A stretch of DNA of 39,144 nucleotides from Chlamydiia bacterium. GTDB taxonomy: Bacteria > Chlamydiota > Chlamydiia > Chlamydiales > Simkaniaceae. Positions 8,301-17,539 of the stretch are shown piece by piece. Below the pieces are notes generated by a model, which was not told where the DNA came from, searched no databases, and saw nothing but the letters and a program-made list of their open reading frames with translations. Location: NCBI GenBank assembly GCA_030429605.1, contig JAUIEV010000007.1, forward strand, positions 1 to 39,144, in the 5' to 3' direction. Positions within the stretch are counted from its first letter, which is position 1. Each line of letters begins with the position of its first letter. The position numbers and the translations under genes are program-made.

Positions 8301-10004
8301 ATGATACAAGAAGAGACAATACTCAAAGGAATGCCTGTAAGTGATGGAATTGCCATCGGTGTTCTCTCTTTTTGTATGCGAAAAGAGCCCGAGGTTGTCG
8401 AATCTATTATCACAACTGGTGAAGTAGAGCGAGAAATCACCCGTTTTAATGACGCTATTGTCTCATCAAAAAATGATCTTCATATGCTTCAAATGACTCT
8501 TGAGGAAACAGGAGTCGATGATGCTGCATCTATTATCGATACACACATACAAATGCTGGATGATCCCCAGTTAAAAAAAACAGTTGAAGGCAGGATACGG
8601 GGCCTACTCAAAAATACTGAGGCGGCATTTAGAACGGTTGTCAAAGAGTACGAAGCAAAGTTTCTTGCTTTTGAGGATGAGTATTTCAAACAGAGAGTTC
8701 TCGATATCAAAGACCTTTCGAAAAGAGTCCTGCATCATCTATTGCCACGAGCGGATGATTTTGAATGTGTATATCCTTCAGGAGCGCTTATTTATTCAGA
8801 TGAGCTCGTTCCTTCTGAAGCAGCCTCTGCAATTGGGAGTGATGTCCATGCATTTATTTCCCAGCATGGAGGAGGAACGTCCCATACAGCATTAATTGCA
8901 AGAGCATGTGGCATTCCTTTTGTGTCACACATTGCACCTGAAGCGCTTTCCCAAGCAGAAGGTACGACGATTATTATCGATGGGAAAGAGGGGATACTGA
9001 TTTTGTTCCCTACTGAAGAGACGATACAAAAATATCGTCGCGTACAAAATGGAGAACTGGTTTCACAGCCAATAGAAGGACCTGTATGCACCCGCGATGG
9101 GACGCCTGTGTCAGTGATGGCGAACATTACCTCTTGTGAGCCAAGCGATTTATCAGGATGTGCAATTGCAGATGGTGTTGGATTGTTTAGAACTGAGTTC
9201 CTTGCGCTCGGGCAATCTCTCGATGCACTCTCGGAAGAAGCACAGCAAGAAATTTACAAGCAAGTGAATATTGATTTTGCAGAAACGCCTATCGTTTTTA
9301 GGGTGTTTGATTTTGGAGCTGAAAAATATACTCCTCTTCTTAAAGGCGGTGAGGAAGAAAAAAATCCAGCTCTTGGCGTTCGTGCAATCCGCTTTTTGTT
9401 TGCGCAAGAAGCTCTTTTTAGAACGCAGCTCAGAGCACTCATGAAAGCTGCACCACAAAAAGATTTACGTATCCTTTTCCCGTTGATTGCAGATCCCTCT
9501 GATATGGTTTCTGCACGAAAAATAGCGCATGAAGAGTACGAATTACTCCCAGAGTCTGCTCGGCCAGCGATCTTACTGTTAGGGGCTATGATTGAGTTGC
9601 CATCAGCTGTATTTCTCTGCGAAGAAATAGCCAAAGAGTCTGATTTTATTTCTATTGGATCGAACGATCTCGCTCAATACACACTTGGCGTTGATCGATC
9701 AAATCGTTTTGTCAATATGAGATACGGCGCGCTGCATCCTTCTCTTGTACGGTCACTTGAGGTCATAGTAAAGGCCGCAGAACGGCAAAATACTCCTGTG
9801 TCGCTTTGTGGTGAAATAGCTTCTGATCCAAAATATATTCCTCTTCTTCTTGGATTAGGGGTCAGGGACTTTTCCTGTTCACCAAGAGCTATTCCAAAAA
9901 TAAAAGAACAAATAGCACAAACAGACCTTCTAGATGCGAAAGCGCTCGTTACGAAAACGAGGGGATGTGCAACGTTTGAAGAGCTTGAAGCGCTTCTTTT
10001 CTAA
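8301..10004 (+). CDS. ptsI: PTS enzyme I (phosphoenolpyruvate-protein phosphotransferase)
   Basis: A 567-residue enzyme that transfers phosphate from phosphoenolpyruvate to HPr. The active-site His is about residue 195 in GGGTSHTALIARACGIP. PEP-binding motifs are SIGSNDLAQYTLGVDR and the C-terminal catalytic-Cys block SLCGEIASDP. The domain order (HPr-binding helices, phosphohistidine domain, TIM barrel) and length are standard. There is no obvious Shine-Dalgarno. Chlamydiae use this chain without sugar permeases, probably for regulation through PtsN-like proteins, so a regulatory rather than transport role is inferred. It converges with ybaB across about 100 bp that hold no clear terminator. 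Confidence 0.97.
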   Translation: MIQEETILKGMPVSDGIAIGVLSFCMRKEPEVVESIITTGEVEREITRFNDAIVSSKNDLHMLQMTLEETGVDDAASIIDTHIQMLDDPQLKKTVEGRIRGLLKNTEAAFRTVVKEYEAKFLAFEDEYFKQRVLDIKDLSKRVLHHLLPRADDFECVYPSGALIYSDELVPSEAASAIGSDVHAFISQHGGGTSHTALIARACGIPFVSHIAPEALSQAEGTTIIIDGKEGILILFPTEETIQKYRRVQNGELVSQPIEGPVCTRDGTPVSVMANITSCEPSDLSGCAIADGVGLFRTEFLALGQSLDALSEEAQQEIYKQVNIDFAETPIVFRVFDFGAEKYTPLLKGGEEEKNPALGVRAIRFLFAQEALFRTQLRALMKAAPQKDLRILFPLIADPSDMVSARKIAHEEYELLPESARPAILLLGAMIELPSAVFLCEEIAKESDFISIGSNDLAQYTLGVDRSNRFVNMRYGALHPSLVRSLEVIVKAAERQNTPVSLCGEIASDPKYIPLLLGLGVRDFSCSPRAIPKIKEQIAQTDLLDAKALVTKTRGCATFEELEALLF

Positions 10005-10106
10005 CAAATGTACTCGGAACGTGATTCAGAAGTAGCATTGTGCATATTCACATGGAATGCACTGAGGGTGTATAAATATATTTAATTGAGCTCTTGGTTG
10101 GATGGG

Positions 10107-10412
10107 CTAGAGTCCAAAAGGAAGACCGGCTGGTAATCCACCCATATTTTGTTGAGAGTCATCAAGCTTCTCTGCAGCATTTTCATATGCGGCGACGATC
10201 AAGTCCTGAAGGCCTTCGACATCGTCTTTATCAATGCAGTCTGGGCTGATAGAGATAGAGAGTAGCTTTTTCTCGCCATTAAGAGTAAGTTTTACAAGTC
10301 CTGCGCCTGCTTCACCTTCAACTTGGGTGCTTTTCATCTGCTCTTGCGCTTCGGCAAACTGTTTTTCTAAAAGTTTTGCTTGCTTTTTCATTTTAGAGAA
10401 ACCGCTTCCCAT
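10107..10412 (-). CDS. ybaB: YbaB/EbfC-family nucleoid-associated protein
   Basis: A 101-residue protein. An N-terminal coiled-coil helix (about residues 5-35, rich in K, Q and E) is followed by a short beta region (VKLTLNGEKKLLSISI) and a C-terminal helix (DLIVAAYENAAEKL), the standard EbfC layout. These proteins dimerise into a tweezer shape that binds and bridges DNA. It lies just downstream of dnaX on the same strand, as in many bacteria, and has AGTGAGG as ribosome site. The gap to dnaX contains a plausible own promoter. Confidence 0.93.
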   Translation of the reverse strand: MGSGFSKMKKQAKLLEKQFAEAQEQMKSTQVEGEAGAGLVKLTLNGEKKLLSISISPDCIDKDDVEGLQDLIVAAYENAAEKLDDSQQNMGGLPAGLPFGL

Positions 10413-10441
10413 ATGTAAAACCTCACTATGTTTGTATTAAG

Positions 10442-10471
10442 AGTATACTGTACAATAATAATTGGGGGCAA
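10442..10471 (-). promoter_or_regulatory. Putative sigma-70/66-type promoter for ybaB
   Basis: On the minus strand TTGCCC (10471-10466) is followed by an 18-base spacer and TATACT (10447-10442), about 30 bases upstream of the ybaB start. The -10 matches the consensus at five of six positions. Assigned by eye only. Confidence 0.45.
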
Positions 10472-10486
10472 GTGAGAAGAGTGGAT

Positions 10487-11848
10487 TTATTTTTTGACAG
10501 TTCCATTGAGCTCAACTGACGTGAATCGAAGAATTCGCTCATGTTTTTGATGGTCTGAAAGTGAGAGTTTTTCAGCCGGTTTTTCATCCTGTTGGACTGG
10601 TGGAGAAAAGTTTTCAGTTGGTTTAGGTGGAAGAGGTGGTTTTTCAACAGGTTGTGGTTCTGGAGTTTTTGGCTCTGGAGTTGAAGGTTCATTCCGTACA
10701 GCAGGGGAGGGATCGGTATGCTGTAATTTTTCAAGCCGATCCAAGATAGTATCCATTGGAAGAATGGTCCGGGACCTCAAAAGAGAGAGTAAGATCATTT
10801 CAAGGTGAATCTGTTTCCAAGGAAATTTTGTGATTTCTAACAGTGGTGTATTGAGAAGATCAAGAATAGCAAGGCATTGATTTTGTGAATACATGGCAGC
10901 TTGCGACTCATACAGCGCCATTTCTGCGCTGCTGAGGTGTGATACTGTGCCGAGTTTACACATCAGAATCGTTCGAAAATGCTCAGCAATCCCTTCAATG
11001 AAATTGGGGATGTCTTTTCCCTGTGAATACACTTCATGTGCAATAGAAAAGGCTGCACCCAGGTCACCTTTTTCAAATGCAGTGTCGATTTGTAGTAAGA
11101 GATCTTTTGAAGCAATGCCGACCATTGACGCGACGTCAGTATACGTTACAGGAGTTGTTAGAGAGCAGAGAGCCTGGTCGAGTAAAGACTCCGCATCACG
11201 CATGCTTCCATCTGCTTTCTTTGCGATGAGGGCAAGCGCCTCTTCTTCTATCTGCGTGTCTTGATCGTCAGCAATTGAGCGTAATTTTTTTGCTATCGAA
11301 GGGAGTGAAAGCCGTTTGAGATCAAATCGTTGGCATCGTGAAATAATTGTGGGAAGAACTTTGTGCGGCTCTGTTGTCGCAAAGAAAAATTTGACGTTTT
11401 TTGGTGGTTCTTCAAGCGTTTTCAAAAGAGCGTTGAATGCTTCTTTTGTTAACATGTGGACTTCATCAATTATGTAAATTTTACACCGGCCGTGGGTTGG
11501 AGCGTAAAATGCATTTTCATTGAGCTCCCTAATGTCATCAATACCTCGATTGGATGCACCGTCTATTTCTAAAACATCCAAGCTGTGTCCTGAAGTGACT
11601 TCCGTGCATGAGCTACATTGATTGCACGGGTTGCCAGCATCTGTTCGGTGTTCACAGTTTATCGCCTTTGCGAAAAGGCGAGCGAGTGTTGTTTTTCCGG
11701 TTCCTCGCGTTCCACAAAAAAGGTAGGCATTAGATATCCGGTCGTGGAGTATGGCATTTCGAAGAGTTGTAACAACAGGTGATTGCTCTACAACCTCATC
11801 GAATGTTTGAGGGCGGTACTTTCTCGACAGTATTTGATATGACGTCAT
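10487..11848 (-). CDS. dnaX: DNA polymerase III subunit gamma/tau
   Basis: The AAA+ clamp-loader motor, about 453 residues. It begins MTSYQILSRKYRPQTF, the canonical DnaX N terminus. Walker A is FCGTRGTGKT; four Cys form the zinc module (CEHR...CNQCSSC); Walker B region is IIDEVHML; sensor region FFATTEPHKV; arginine-finger block SRCQRFDLKR. A proline-rich tail follows (about residues 365-435). The frame stays open up to 11986, but that extension would enter the divergent pgpH gene, so I start at ATG 11848. The length suggests a single product rather than a long tau with a full polymerase-binding domain. Confidence 0.95.
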   Translation of the reverse strand: MTSYQILSRKYRPQTFDEVVEQSPVVTTLRNAILHDRISNAYLFCGTRGTGKTTLARLFAKAINCEHRTDAGNPCNQCSSCTEVTSGHSLDVLEIDGASNRGIDDIRELNENAFYAPTHGRCKIYIIDEVHMLTKEAFNALLKTLEEPPKNVKFFFATTEPHKVLPTIISRCQRFDLKRLSLPSIAKKLRSIADDQDTQIEEEALALIAKKADGSMRDAESLLDQALCSLTTPVTYTDVASMVGIASKDLLLQIDTAFEKGDLGAAFSIAHEVYSQGKDIPNFIEGIAEHFRTILMCKLGTVSHLSSAEMALYESQAAMYSQNQCLAILDLLNTPLLEITKFPWKQIHLEMILLSLLRSRTILPMDTILDRLEKLQHTDPSPAVRNEPSTPEPKTPEPQPVEKPPLPPKPTENFSPPVQQDEKPAEKLSLSDHQKHERILRFTSVELNGTVKK

Positions 11849-11961
11849 AGTATCTAGCGTACACCATTGGAATTTTTCCTGTGAAGAATTTTCAAAAATG
11901 GGTATGTAAAATAATATGAAGGATATGCTATCTTGACCCCGTAAAATACAGGAGCACTCAG

Positions 11962-14082
11962 TTGTCTGAGGAAAAGGAGAGCCCAAATGACCTTTCGCGC
12001 TGGCGTGAATACTTCGGCGAACGAAAGTTTGGGATACGTCTGCTAATTGCCATCGTCTTACTCACGACCTTTACGCTCTTTATTCATTTTCGAGAAGTTC
12101 GAATTGAATTTTTGCAGCTGAATGCGCAGGCAAAAAACTATGTCGTTGCTGAGGTTGACTTCGAATTTCCGGATCAAGACGGAACAGTGGTTCTTCTGCA
12201 GCAAGCGCTCAAAGATGTCGGTCCGATTTATATGTTTGTCCCTCAAGAGGTTAAACAGACTCGGTACAATTTTGAAGACCTTCTCATTCAAAAAGATGAG
12301 TGGAGAGGAAAACTTCCGACAGTCACCTTTGAAGAAATGTATTTAGGAGCTGACGACATTCAGCATTTTCTCTCACGAGCTCGCTTTACAGATATTCGGA
12401 CGATAAAAAAAGTGGAGTCACTCAACCTCCCAACCAATACGTATTATGTAGCTAAGCAGTCTACATCCGGTGAGGTATTTCTTCCTGACAGGTTTTGGAC
12501 TGATGCAAAAAATTCTTTGATGTTAAAGAAGAAGATTTCTCCCGGTGCAGCAGAATTTATCGTTGCGTATTTCCGAAACACGAGCTGGGAATTTGTGAAT
12601 GATGCACTGGCACAGAAAAAAATCAAGACTGCTATTGAAACAATTATACCCCAAAAGTACTCAAGGGTTCGCGCAGGAACGCAAATAATCGGGAAAGGGG
12701 AGACTGTAACTGAGTCTCATATTTCGAAAATTCAGGCGATGAAAAAAGCAATTTCTGAGAATCGAAACCTTCTTTCGCCGCTCACTATATTGGGAAGTCT
12801 TCTCTATGCAGGAATCGTTCTCTGCATTAGTGCGTTGTATTTTAAGTTTTATCACAGGAACTTTTTTTATTCAGCACAGAAGCTCGCTCTTTTTGCCACT
12901 ATTATTGTTCTTACCCTCGTTCTTGCCAAATCAGTTGAATATTTCCTGATTGTAAATACGAATATCATTGTTGAATCAATTAGATACCCAATAATTATTC
13001 CTTTTGTAGCTATCCTCTTATGTGTTTTGCTTGATGCAGAAATAGCTCTGTTTAGTTCAGCTGTTTTAAGCATTGTTATTATCCTTTCTCTTGCTGTTGA
13101 CCATAATAAAGTGATGGTGGTGAATTTCTTTGCAGGTATTATCACCATTTTGATTGCAAGAACGCTGCGAAAAAGAAAAGAAGTCTTTGCGGTGTGTGGA
13201 AAAGTCTGGCTTTCTTTACTGCCGCTCTTTTTTGTCTTCATATTTGGACAAAATAGTTTTTGGGATTTGGGTATTACAACAGACCTGATTAGTAGCTTTT
13301 TCTTCCTTCTTCTCACAGCAATTTTGGTTGTTGGCCTTCTTCCTATGTTAGAGTCATTTTTTGGTGTTATGACAGACATTACTCTTATGGAGTATATGGA
13401 TCCCAACAATGAATTACTTCGAAGACTCTCGATCGAAGCTCCAGGGACGTACCAACACAGCCTGGTCGTTGGGAGCATTGCAGAAGCGGCAGCGTTGTCC
13501 ATCAATGCAAATGGTCTCTTTTGTCGAGTTGCTTGCTTGTACCATGACATTGGAAAACTCTTTAACCCTCACTATTTTACTGAAAACCAAATGGGTGGAT
13601 TTAACATTCACCAACTTCTTACACCGGTTGAATCGACACAGGTTATCATTGCGCACGTAACAGAAGGCGAGGCACTCGCTCGAAAACACGGCCTTCCTCA
13701 AAACTTTATTGAAATCATCAGAGAGCACCATGGAACAACGCTCGTGTATTACTTCTATTGCAAGCAAGTAGAGCAAATGGGTGGAGATGTTGATGCTGTT
13801 GATGAAAAGCAATTTAGGTATCCTGGACCAAAGCCTAAAACCAAAGAATCTGCAATTATTATGATTGCTGATACTATTGAAGCGGCCTCCCGTTCGCTTG
13901 ATGAAGTGAATGAGGAAACAATTGAAGAGCTAGTTGAAAGGCTCGTTGCAGATAAAGCTGAAGAAGGACAGTTCGATGAGTGTCAGCTCACCTTTGAGGA
14001 GCTGCAGCTTGTGAAGCGAACTATCGTAAAAACACTTTCAGTCACTAGGCACTTGCGTGTCAAATACCCTGACAAAAAATAA
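11962..14082 (+). CDS. pgpH: 7TM-HD cyclic-di-AMP phosphodiesterase, PgpH family
   Basis: A 706-residue membrane protein of the 7TMR-HD type. One N-terminal membrane segment (about residues 25-45) is followed by a large extracytoplasmic domain (about 45-270), a bundle of about seven hydrophobic segments (about 275-475), and a cytosolic HD domain. The HD pair is near residues 528-529 in CLYHDIGKLFNP, with further metal ligands in YQHSLVVG, HVTEGE and REHHGT. The family hydrolyses c-di-AMP, a messenger chlamydiae are known to make. The start is TTG, preceded by a good GGAG seven bases upstream. It is divergent from dnaX. Confidence 0.92.
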   Translation: MSEEKESPNDLSRWREYFGERKFGIRLLIAIVLLTTFTLFIHFREVRIEFLQLNAQAKNYVVAEVDFEFPDQDGTVVLLQQALKDVGPIYMFVPQEVKQTRYNFEDLLIQKDEWRGKLPTVTFEEMYLGADDIQHFLSRARFTDIRTIKKVESLNLPTNTYYVAKQSTSGEVFLPDRFWTDAKNSLMLKKKISPGAAEFIVAYFRNTSWEFVNDALAQKKIKTAIETIIPQKYSRVRAGTQIIGKGETVTESHISKIQAMKKAISENRNLLSPLTILGSLLYAGIVLCISALYFKFYHRNFFYSAQKLALFATIIVLTLVLAKSVEYFLIVNTNIIVESIRYPIIIPFVAILLCVLLDAEIALFSSAVLSIVIILSLAVDHNKVMVVNFFAGIITILIARTLRKRKEVFAVCGKVWLSLLPLFFVFIFGQNSFWDLGITTDLISSFFFLLLTAILVVGLLPMLESFFGVMTDITLMEYMDPNNELLRRLSIEAPGTYQHSLVVGSIAEAAALSINANGLFCRVACLYHDIGKLFNPHYFTENQMGGFNIHQLLTPVESTQVIIAHVTEGEALARKHGLPQNFIEIIREHHGTTLVYYFYCKQVEQMGGDVDAVDEKQFRYPGPKPKTKESAIIMIADTIEAASRSLDEVNEETIEELVERLVADKAEEGQFDECQLTFEELQLVKRTIVKTLSVTRHLRVKYPDKK

Positions 14083-14139
14083 GCTGCCTCTTCTCAACCA
14101 TCTAAAAATGCATCATGCAAACTTTGCTCTGTGGAGCAT

Positions 14140-15837
14140 CTACCGAGTAAGGCGTTCTGCCAATTCTGCTACCATTTGTTGCAGCGTTGTTTGCAATGCT
14201 GTTTCTGTTTCAGCAATGCTTCCTTTTTTTTCACCATGGATCTGCCCATAGATTTTTATTTTGGGCTCAGTACCAGATGGCCGAACAAGCAGCCGTGCAT
14301 TATTTGAAAAAGTATATGCAAGAACATTTGATGGAGGTAGGGTCTTGTCATCAATCATATAATCGGTAGTTTGTGTTACGTCGAAGTCAGCAAGGCGTTG
14401 AACACCTTCTTTTCTCAATGAATCAATAGTTGCATTCATTTTTTCCATACTGTCAGCAGAGGGTGGAAAAGAAAGCGCATGTTGCATTTCGTAAAAAACA
14501 CCGTATTGCTCATATATTGTGTGAAGTGCATCAATCAGTGATCGGTTCTTCATTTTTTCTTGAAGTGCAATCTCTGCTAAAATACATGAAGAGGCGATAG
14601 CATCTTTATCACGTGAATGTGTGCCTACAAGGTAGCCCAATGACTCTTCAGCACCAAAAAGAAACGTGAATTTTTGATCACTTTGTTCCCATTCATGGAT
14701 TTTTTCTCCAATATATTTAAAGCCTGTGAGAACATCGAAATAGGTGATTTCATATTTTTTGCAAATTGACGCTAAAAGTCTTGTTGAAACTATTGTAGAA
14801 ACAGCTGCTCCATTTTGAGGGAGTTGATCCGCTTCTTTCTGCATTCTTAGCCGATGTTCTAAAATGAGTGCTGCCGTTTGATTCCCAGTAAGAGCATGTA
14901 TCTCTCCATGGTGGTTCACAACACATGCAAGGCGGTCCGCATCTGGATCTGTAGCAAGAAGAATATCTCCGTTTTCTCTTTTTAACGTTTCAATGCCAAG
15001 CTGGAGAGCTGTAGGGTCTTCTGGATTTGGAGTTGTCGTCGTAGGAAAGCTTCCATCTGGAACGATTTGCTCTTTGACAGGAATAACCGTAGAAAATCCC
15101 CAGTCATTGAGTGCAGCAGGAGCAAGTGTTCCGCCGCATCCGTGCAGGGGAGTAAAGACTATTGTCAGCGCATGGCCATTTTTCTTATTCTCATTCATGT
15201 GGAGAGAAAGGGGACGGATCGCATCGTAATATTTTGTATCGAGTTCCGTTTCACAGAGAGTGATAAAATCACTCTTTTCACTGGCTATGTGAACATCTTC
15301 TATTTGTATTGACTGAACAGCATCTACGATTCCTTTATCGTGTGGAGGGACAACCTGTGCCCCATCCTGCCAATACACTTTGTATCCATTGTATTCTTTT
15401 GGATTATGTGATGCAGTAATCATAACCCCTGCATGGCATCCTAATTCCCGAAGGCCAAAGGAAACAAATGGAGTTGGTCGCAACTCAGGGGTCACAAAAG
15501 CGTGAATGTCATTCCCTGCAAGTACTCGAGCTGTTTCAAGTGCAAATGTACGTGAGTTCTTGCGACTATCGTGTCCGATAAATACCTTGATTTGCTCTGA
15601 TGGAAAAGAAGCTTTCAGATATTGAGCAAGGCCTTGGGTAGCTGTTCTAATAGTATACAGATTGAGCCTACCGGGGCCAACTCCCATAAGACCACGGATA
15701 CCTCCAGTGCCAAAGCTCAGGGTAGTTGAAAAGGCGTCTTCAAGTTCTTTTGGATTCTCTGTCTCAAGCCGTTCAATTTCTTTCTTGGTGTCAGGATCGA
15801 AAGGGGGCTTTTTCCAACGTTCAATTTCGTGGTTCAT
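14140..15837 (-). CDS. pgcA: Phosphoglucomutase/phosphomannomutase, PgcA (PGM2-like) type
   Basis: A 565-residue alpha-D-phosphohexomutase with all four domains. The catalytic phosphoserine loop is MITASHNPKEYNGYKVYW, the metal loop ATDPDADRLA, the sugar-specificity loop FGAEESLGYL, and the phosphate-binding loop RPSGTEPKIKIY near the C terminus. FIGHDSR is the typical N-terminal block. It interconverts hexose-1- and hexose-6-phosphates for glycogen or surface sugars. It converges with pgpH (57 bp between stops) and is the last gene of a minus-strand run. Confidence 0.93.
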   Translation of the reverse strand: MNHEIERWKKPPFDPDTKKEIERLETENPKELEDAFSTTLSFGTGGIRGLMGVGPGRLNLYTIRTATQGLAQYLKASFPSEQIKVFIGHDSRKNSRTFALETARVLAGNDIHAFVTPELRPTPFVSFGLRELGCHAGVMITASHNPKEYNGYKVYWQDGAQVVPPHDKGIVDAVQSIQIEDVHIASEKSDFITLCETELDTKYYDAIRPLSLHMNENKKNGHALTIVFTPLHGCGGTLAPAALNDWGFSTVIPVKEQIVPDGSFPTTTTPNPEDPTALQLGIETLKRENGDILLATDPDADRLACVVNHHGEIHALTGNQTAALILEHRLRMQKEADQLPQNGAAVSTIVSTRLLASICKKYEITYFDVLTGFKYIGEKIHEWEQSDQKFTFLFGAEESLGYLVGTHSRDKDAIASSCILAEIALQEKMKNRSLIDALHTIYEQYGVFYEMQHALSFPPSADSMEKMNATIDSLRKEGVQRLADFDVTQTTDYMIDDKTLPPSNVLAYTFSNNARLLVRPSGTEPKIKIYGQIHGEKKGSIAETETALQTTLQQMVAELAERLTR

Positions 15838-15857
15838 GAGAAGGCTCCTTAGATGTA

Positions 15858-16283
15858 TTAATCTGGAGAATACTCATCTGCATGAAATTGATCAATTTCT
15901 TCTTGAGAATATTTTTTCCCATCAGGATGGTTGATTCCTTCACAATAACGTGAGGTTTGGTTCCACTCTCTTTCTGATGAAAGTACTTCTTTCCACCAAG
16001 GGAATTTTCTGCATTGGGTAGGTCGAGCATCATAGACACCGCACCGGACTTTGTCTCTAAGGAAGATACAGCTATAATCTGGCGGGATGTCACGTAAAGA
16101 GTATCGCCCCTTTACATAGACGCAATACTGTTGTAAAAAAGTAGATTCGCTCATGTTGAGATGGGTTGAAAGACGTAGAATATCTTTTTGAGTGAGCCAC
16201 ACATAGCCAGGAGAGCCCGTGCAGCAGCCTCCACATCCAGTGCATGAAAAAACAAGGCCATTTTTGTACCATTTTTCGCTCAT
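15858..16283 (-). CDS. YkgJ-family cysteine-cluster (CxxCxxCC) protein
   Basis: About 141 residues. The N-terminal CTGCGGCC cluster and the later conserved C in CIFL, CGVYDARPTQCRKFPW and RYC match the YkgJ (UPF0153) family, predicted to bind zinc or an iron-sulfur cluster; its molecular role is not established. The frame is open to 16382, but the extension overlaps the preceding phosphoesterase gene, so I take ATG 16283, ten bases after that gene's stop. Co-directional placement suggests an operon with the phosphoesterase. Confidence 0.88.
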   Translation of the reverse strand: MSEKWYKNGLVFSCTGCGGCCTGSPGYVWLTQKDILRLSTHLNMSESTFLQQYCVYVKGRYSLRDIPPDYSCIFLRDKVRCGVYDARPTQCRKFPWWKEVLSSEREWNQTSRYCEGINHPDGKKYSQEEIDQFHADEYSPD

Positions 16284-16293
16284 GGGGAAGAGT

Positions 16294-17175
16294 TTACCAA
16301 GAAAACAATTTTTGGTGGATTGCTTTCCATTGAAGAGGCGCTTTTTTATCGTATGAATAGACATACACCATGCATTGGTCATCAGTCAGGTCTAAAAGGT
16401 TCCACGTTCCCTGATTTTTATGGGAAATACTTCCGCTATCAATGACGAGAGGCAACCCATTTTCTCTTAAGTCTGCCAGAACGTGTCGATGTGTATGTCC
16501 GTGCAAATACATTCGAATATTGGGATGCCTACGGAGTATTGACTGAAGCACACCGCCTCTTTTTAACCTTCTTCTTGGGCTTTCGTGTTGAAAAAACGGA
16601 AAGTGATTTACAAGTACGATTGGGGAATCATTGGGGATTTGAGAAAGGGCTTCTTCCAAAGCATCTTCCACTTTTGGGGAAAAATACCCAATGGACAAAT
16701 ACAATGAAGTCGCAAGGACTGTGTCTAAAAGAACAACATGCCACTTATTTGGCAGAGAAAAGTAGGTGACACCGTGCTCTTTAAGCGAGAAAGGGCATGA
16801 AGCGTCATAGGTTTCAGGGTAGTGGGAATAAAACACTTTTTTTCGGTAGCTGTGTCTTGTGTAGTGATCGTGGTTGCCTGGGATAAGGTATGTTGAGATA
16901 TTCCTTTCATGGAGAGCATCTACAAATGCATTGGCCATTTCATATTCTTTGCTATACGAAGTAGTTGTCAGGTCCCCGGAAATAATCACATCTGTCACTT
17001 CAAGTTCTTCGAATGCATCAAGAACAGACCATGGTCGACTATTTAGGTAATGCTTTCTTCTGGTGAGAAGAAGATTCAGCATTCCAATCCATCGTTTAGA
17101 AAAAATATGAGCAGGATTGAAGGAGATTTTGCCAAAATGAAGGTCTGAAATATGCGCAATACGACGTCGTTGCAT
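16294..17175 (-). CDS. Calcineurin-like metallophosphoesterase
   Basis: A 293-residue protein with the complete two-metal signature: ISDLHFG, ISGDLT, PGNHDHY, LVNHFPF and LHGHTHRH. It resembles the CpdA/Icc group, which splits cyclic nucleotide or other phosphodiester bonds. No signal peptide or membrane helix is visible. Chlamydiae have a calcineurin-fold lipid A enzyme (LpxG); without a membrane anchor I consider that less likely but not excluded. The start ATG lies directly after the T-tract of the upstream terminator, leaving no room for a ribosome site, which is unusual. Confidence 0.9.
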   Translation of the reverse strand: MQRRRIAHISDLHFGKISFNPAHIFSKRWIGMLNLLLTRRKHYLNSRPWSVLDAFEELEVTDVIISGDLTTTSYSKEYEMANAFVDALHERNISTYLIPGNHDHYTRHSYRKKVFYSHYPETYDASCPFSLKEHGVTYFSLPNKWHVVLLDTVLATSLYLSIGYFSPKVEDALEEALSQIPNDSPIVLVNHFPFFQHESPRRRLKRGGVLQSILRRHPNIRMYLHGHTHRHVLADLRENGLPLVIDSGSISHKNQGTWNLLDLTDDQCMVYVYSYDKKAPLQWKAIHQKLFSW

Positions 17176-17211
17176 AAAAATACACTGGGGGAAATTATTT
17201 CCCCCAGTGTA
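17176..17211 (-). terminator. Intrinsic terminator of the histone-like gene
   Basis: A 13-bp perfect stem (17182-17194 against 17198-17210) with G5/C5 in the middle and a 3-base loop, followed on the minus strand by ATTTTT. It lies 44 bp after the histone-like stop and ends at the base before the phosphoesterase ATG. Confidence 0.88.
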
Positions 17212-17254
17212 CTGTCCTCAGACTATTCATTGCAACTACGTGTCGTACGTAGCT

Positions 17255-17515
17255 TTATGCACGAACTCGTCTTCTCGTACTTTTTCTTGCACGAACCGTT
17301 GACTTTCTAGGTCGAGCTAGTCGACGCTTTGTCGCCGTTTTGCGTGCTGTTTTACGAGCTGTTTTTTTAGCAGCCTTCTTGCGGACTGTTTTTTTTGCTG
17401 TCTTCTTTGAGTCAGCAATAATTTTTTTCGCGTGCGTATGAATGCTTTTCATCTTTCGTTCAAGCACTGATATGCACTTTTTCATTTCTTTGATATGCTT
17501 ATCTAGTATTTTCAT
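17255..17515 (-). CDS. Chlamydial Hc2/H1-like histone protein
   Basis: An 86-residue, extremely basic protein. Residues 1-about 36 form an amphipathic, possibly coiled-coil helix (HIKEMKKCISVLERKMK). Residues about 36-86 are low-complexity repeats of the KKTAKKTVRKKAAKKTARKT kind, ending in alternating K/R/S/T. This is the composition of the lysine-rich tails of chlamydial Hc2 and eukaryotic H1, which condense DNA in elementary bodies. It is shorter than Chlamydia Hc2 and has an added N-terminal helix reminiscent of Hc1. GGGGGTG precedes the start. It follows another basic gene by 24 bp and ends in a strong terminator. Confidence 0.85.
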   Translation of the reverse strand: MKILDKHIKEMKKCISVLERKMKSIHTHAKKIIADSKKTAKKTVRKKAAKKTARKTARKTATKRRLARPRKSTVRARKSTRRRVRA

Positions 17516-17539
17516 GACACCCCCAATGAGTCACTAAAA

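Noticed and set aside
10440..10520. Programmed frameshift at the end of dnaX
   Set aside because: An A-rich run (CAAAAAATAA) sits right at the stop, but a -1 shift would add only about 18 residues without domain character and there is no clear stimulatory structure.
12867..13550. 227-codon minus-strand frame opposite pgpH
   Set aside because: It is a shadow of the membrane and HD region of pgpH, with an Arg/Lys/Ser-rich composition typical of antisense translation.
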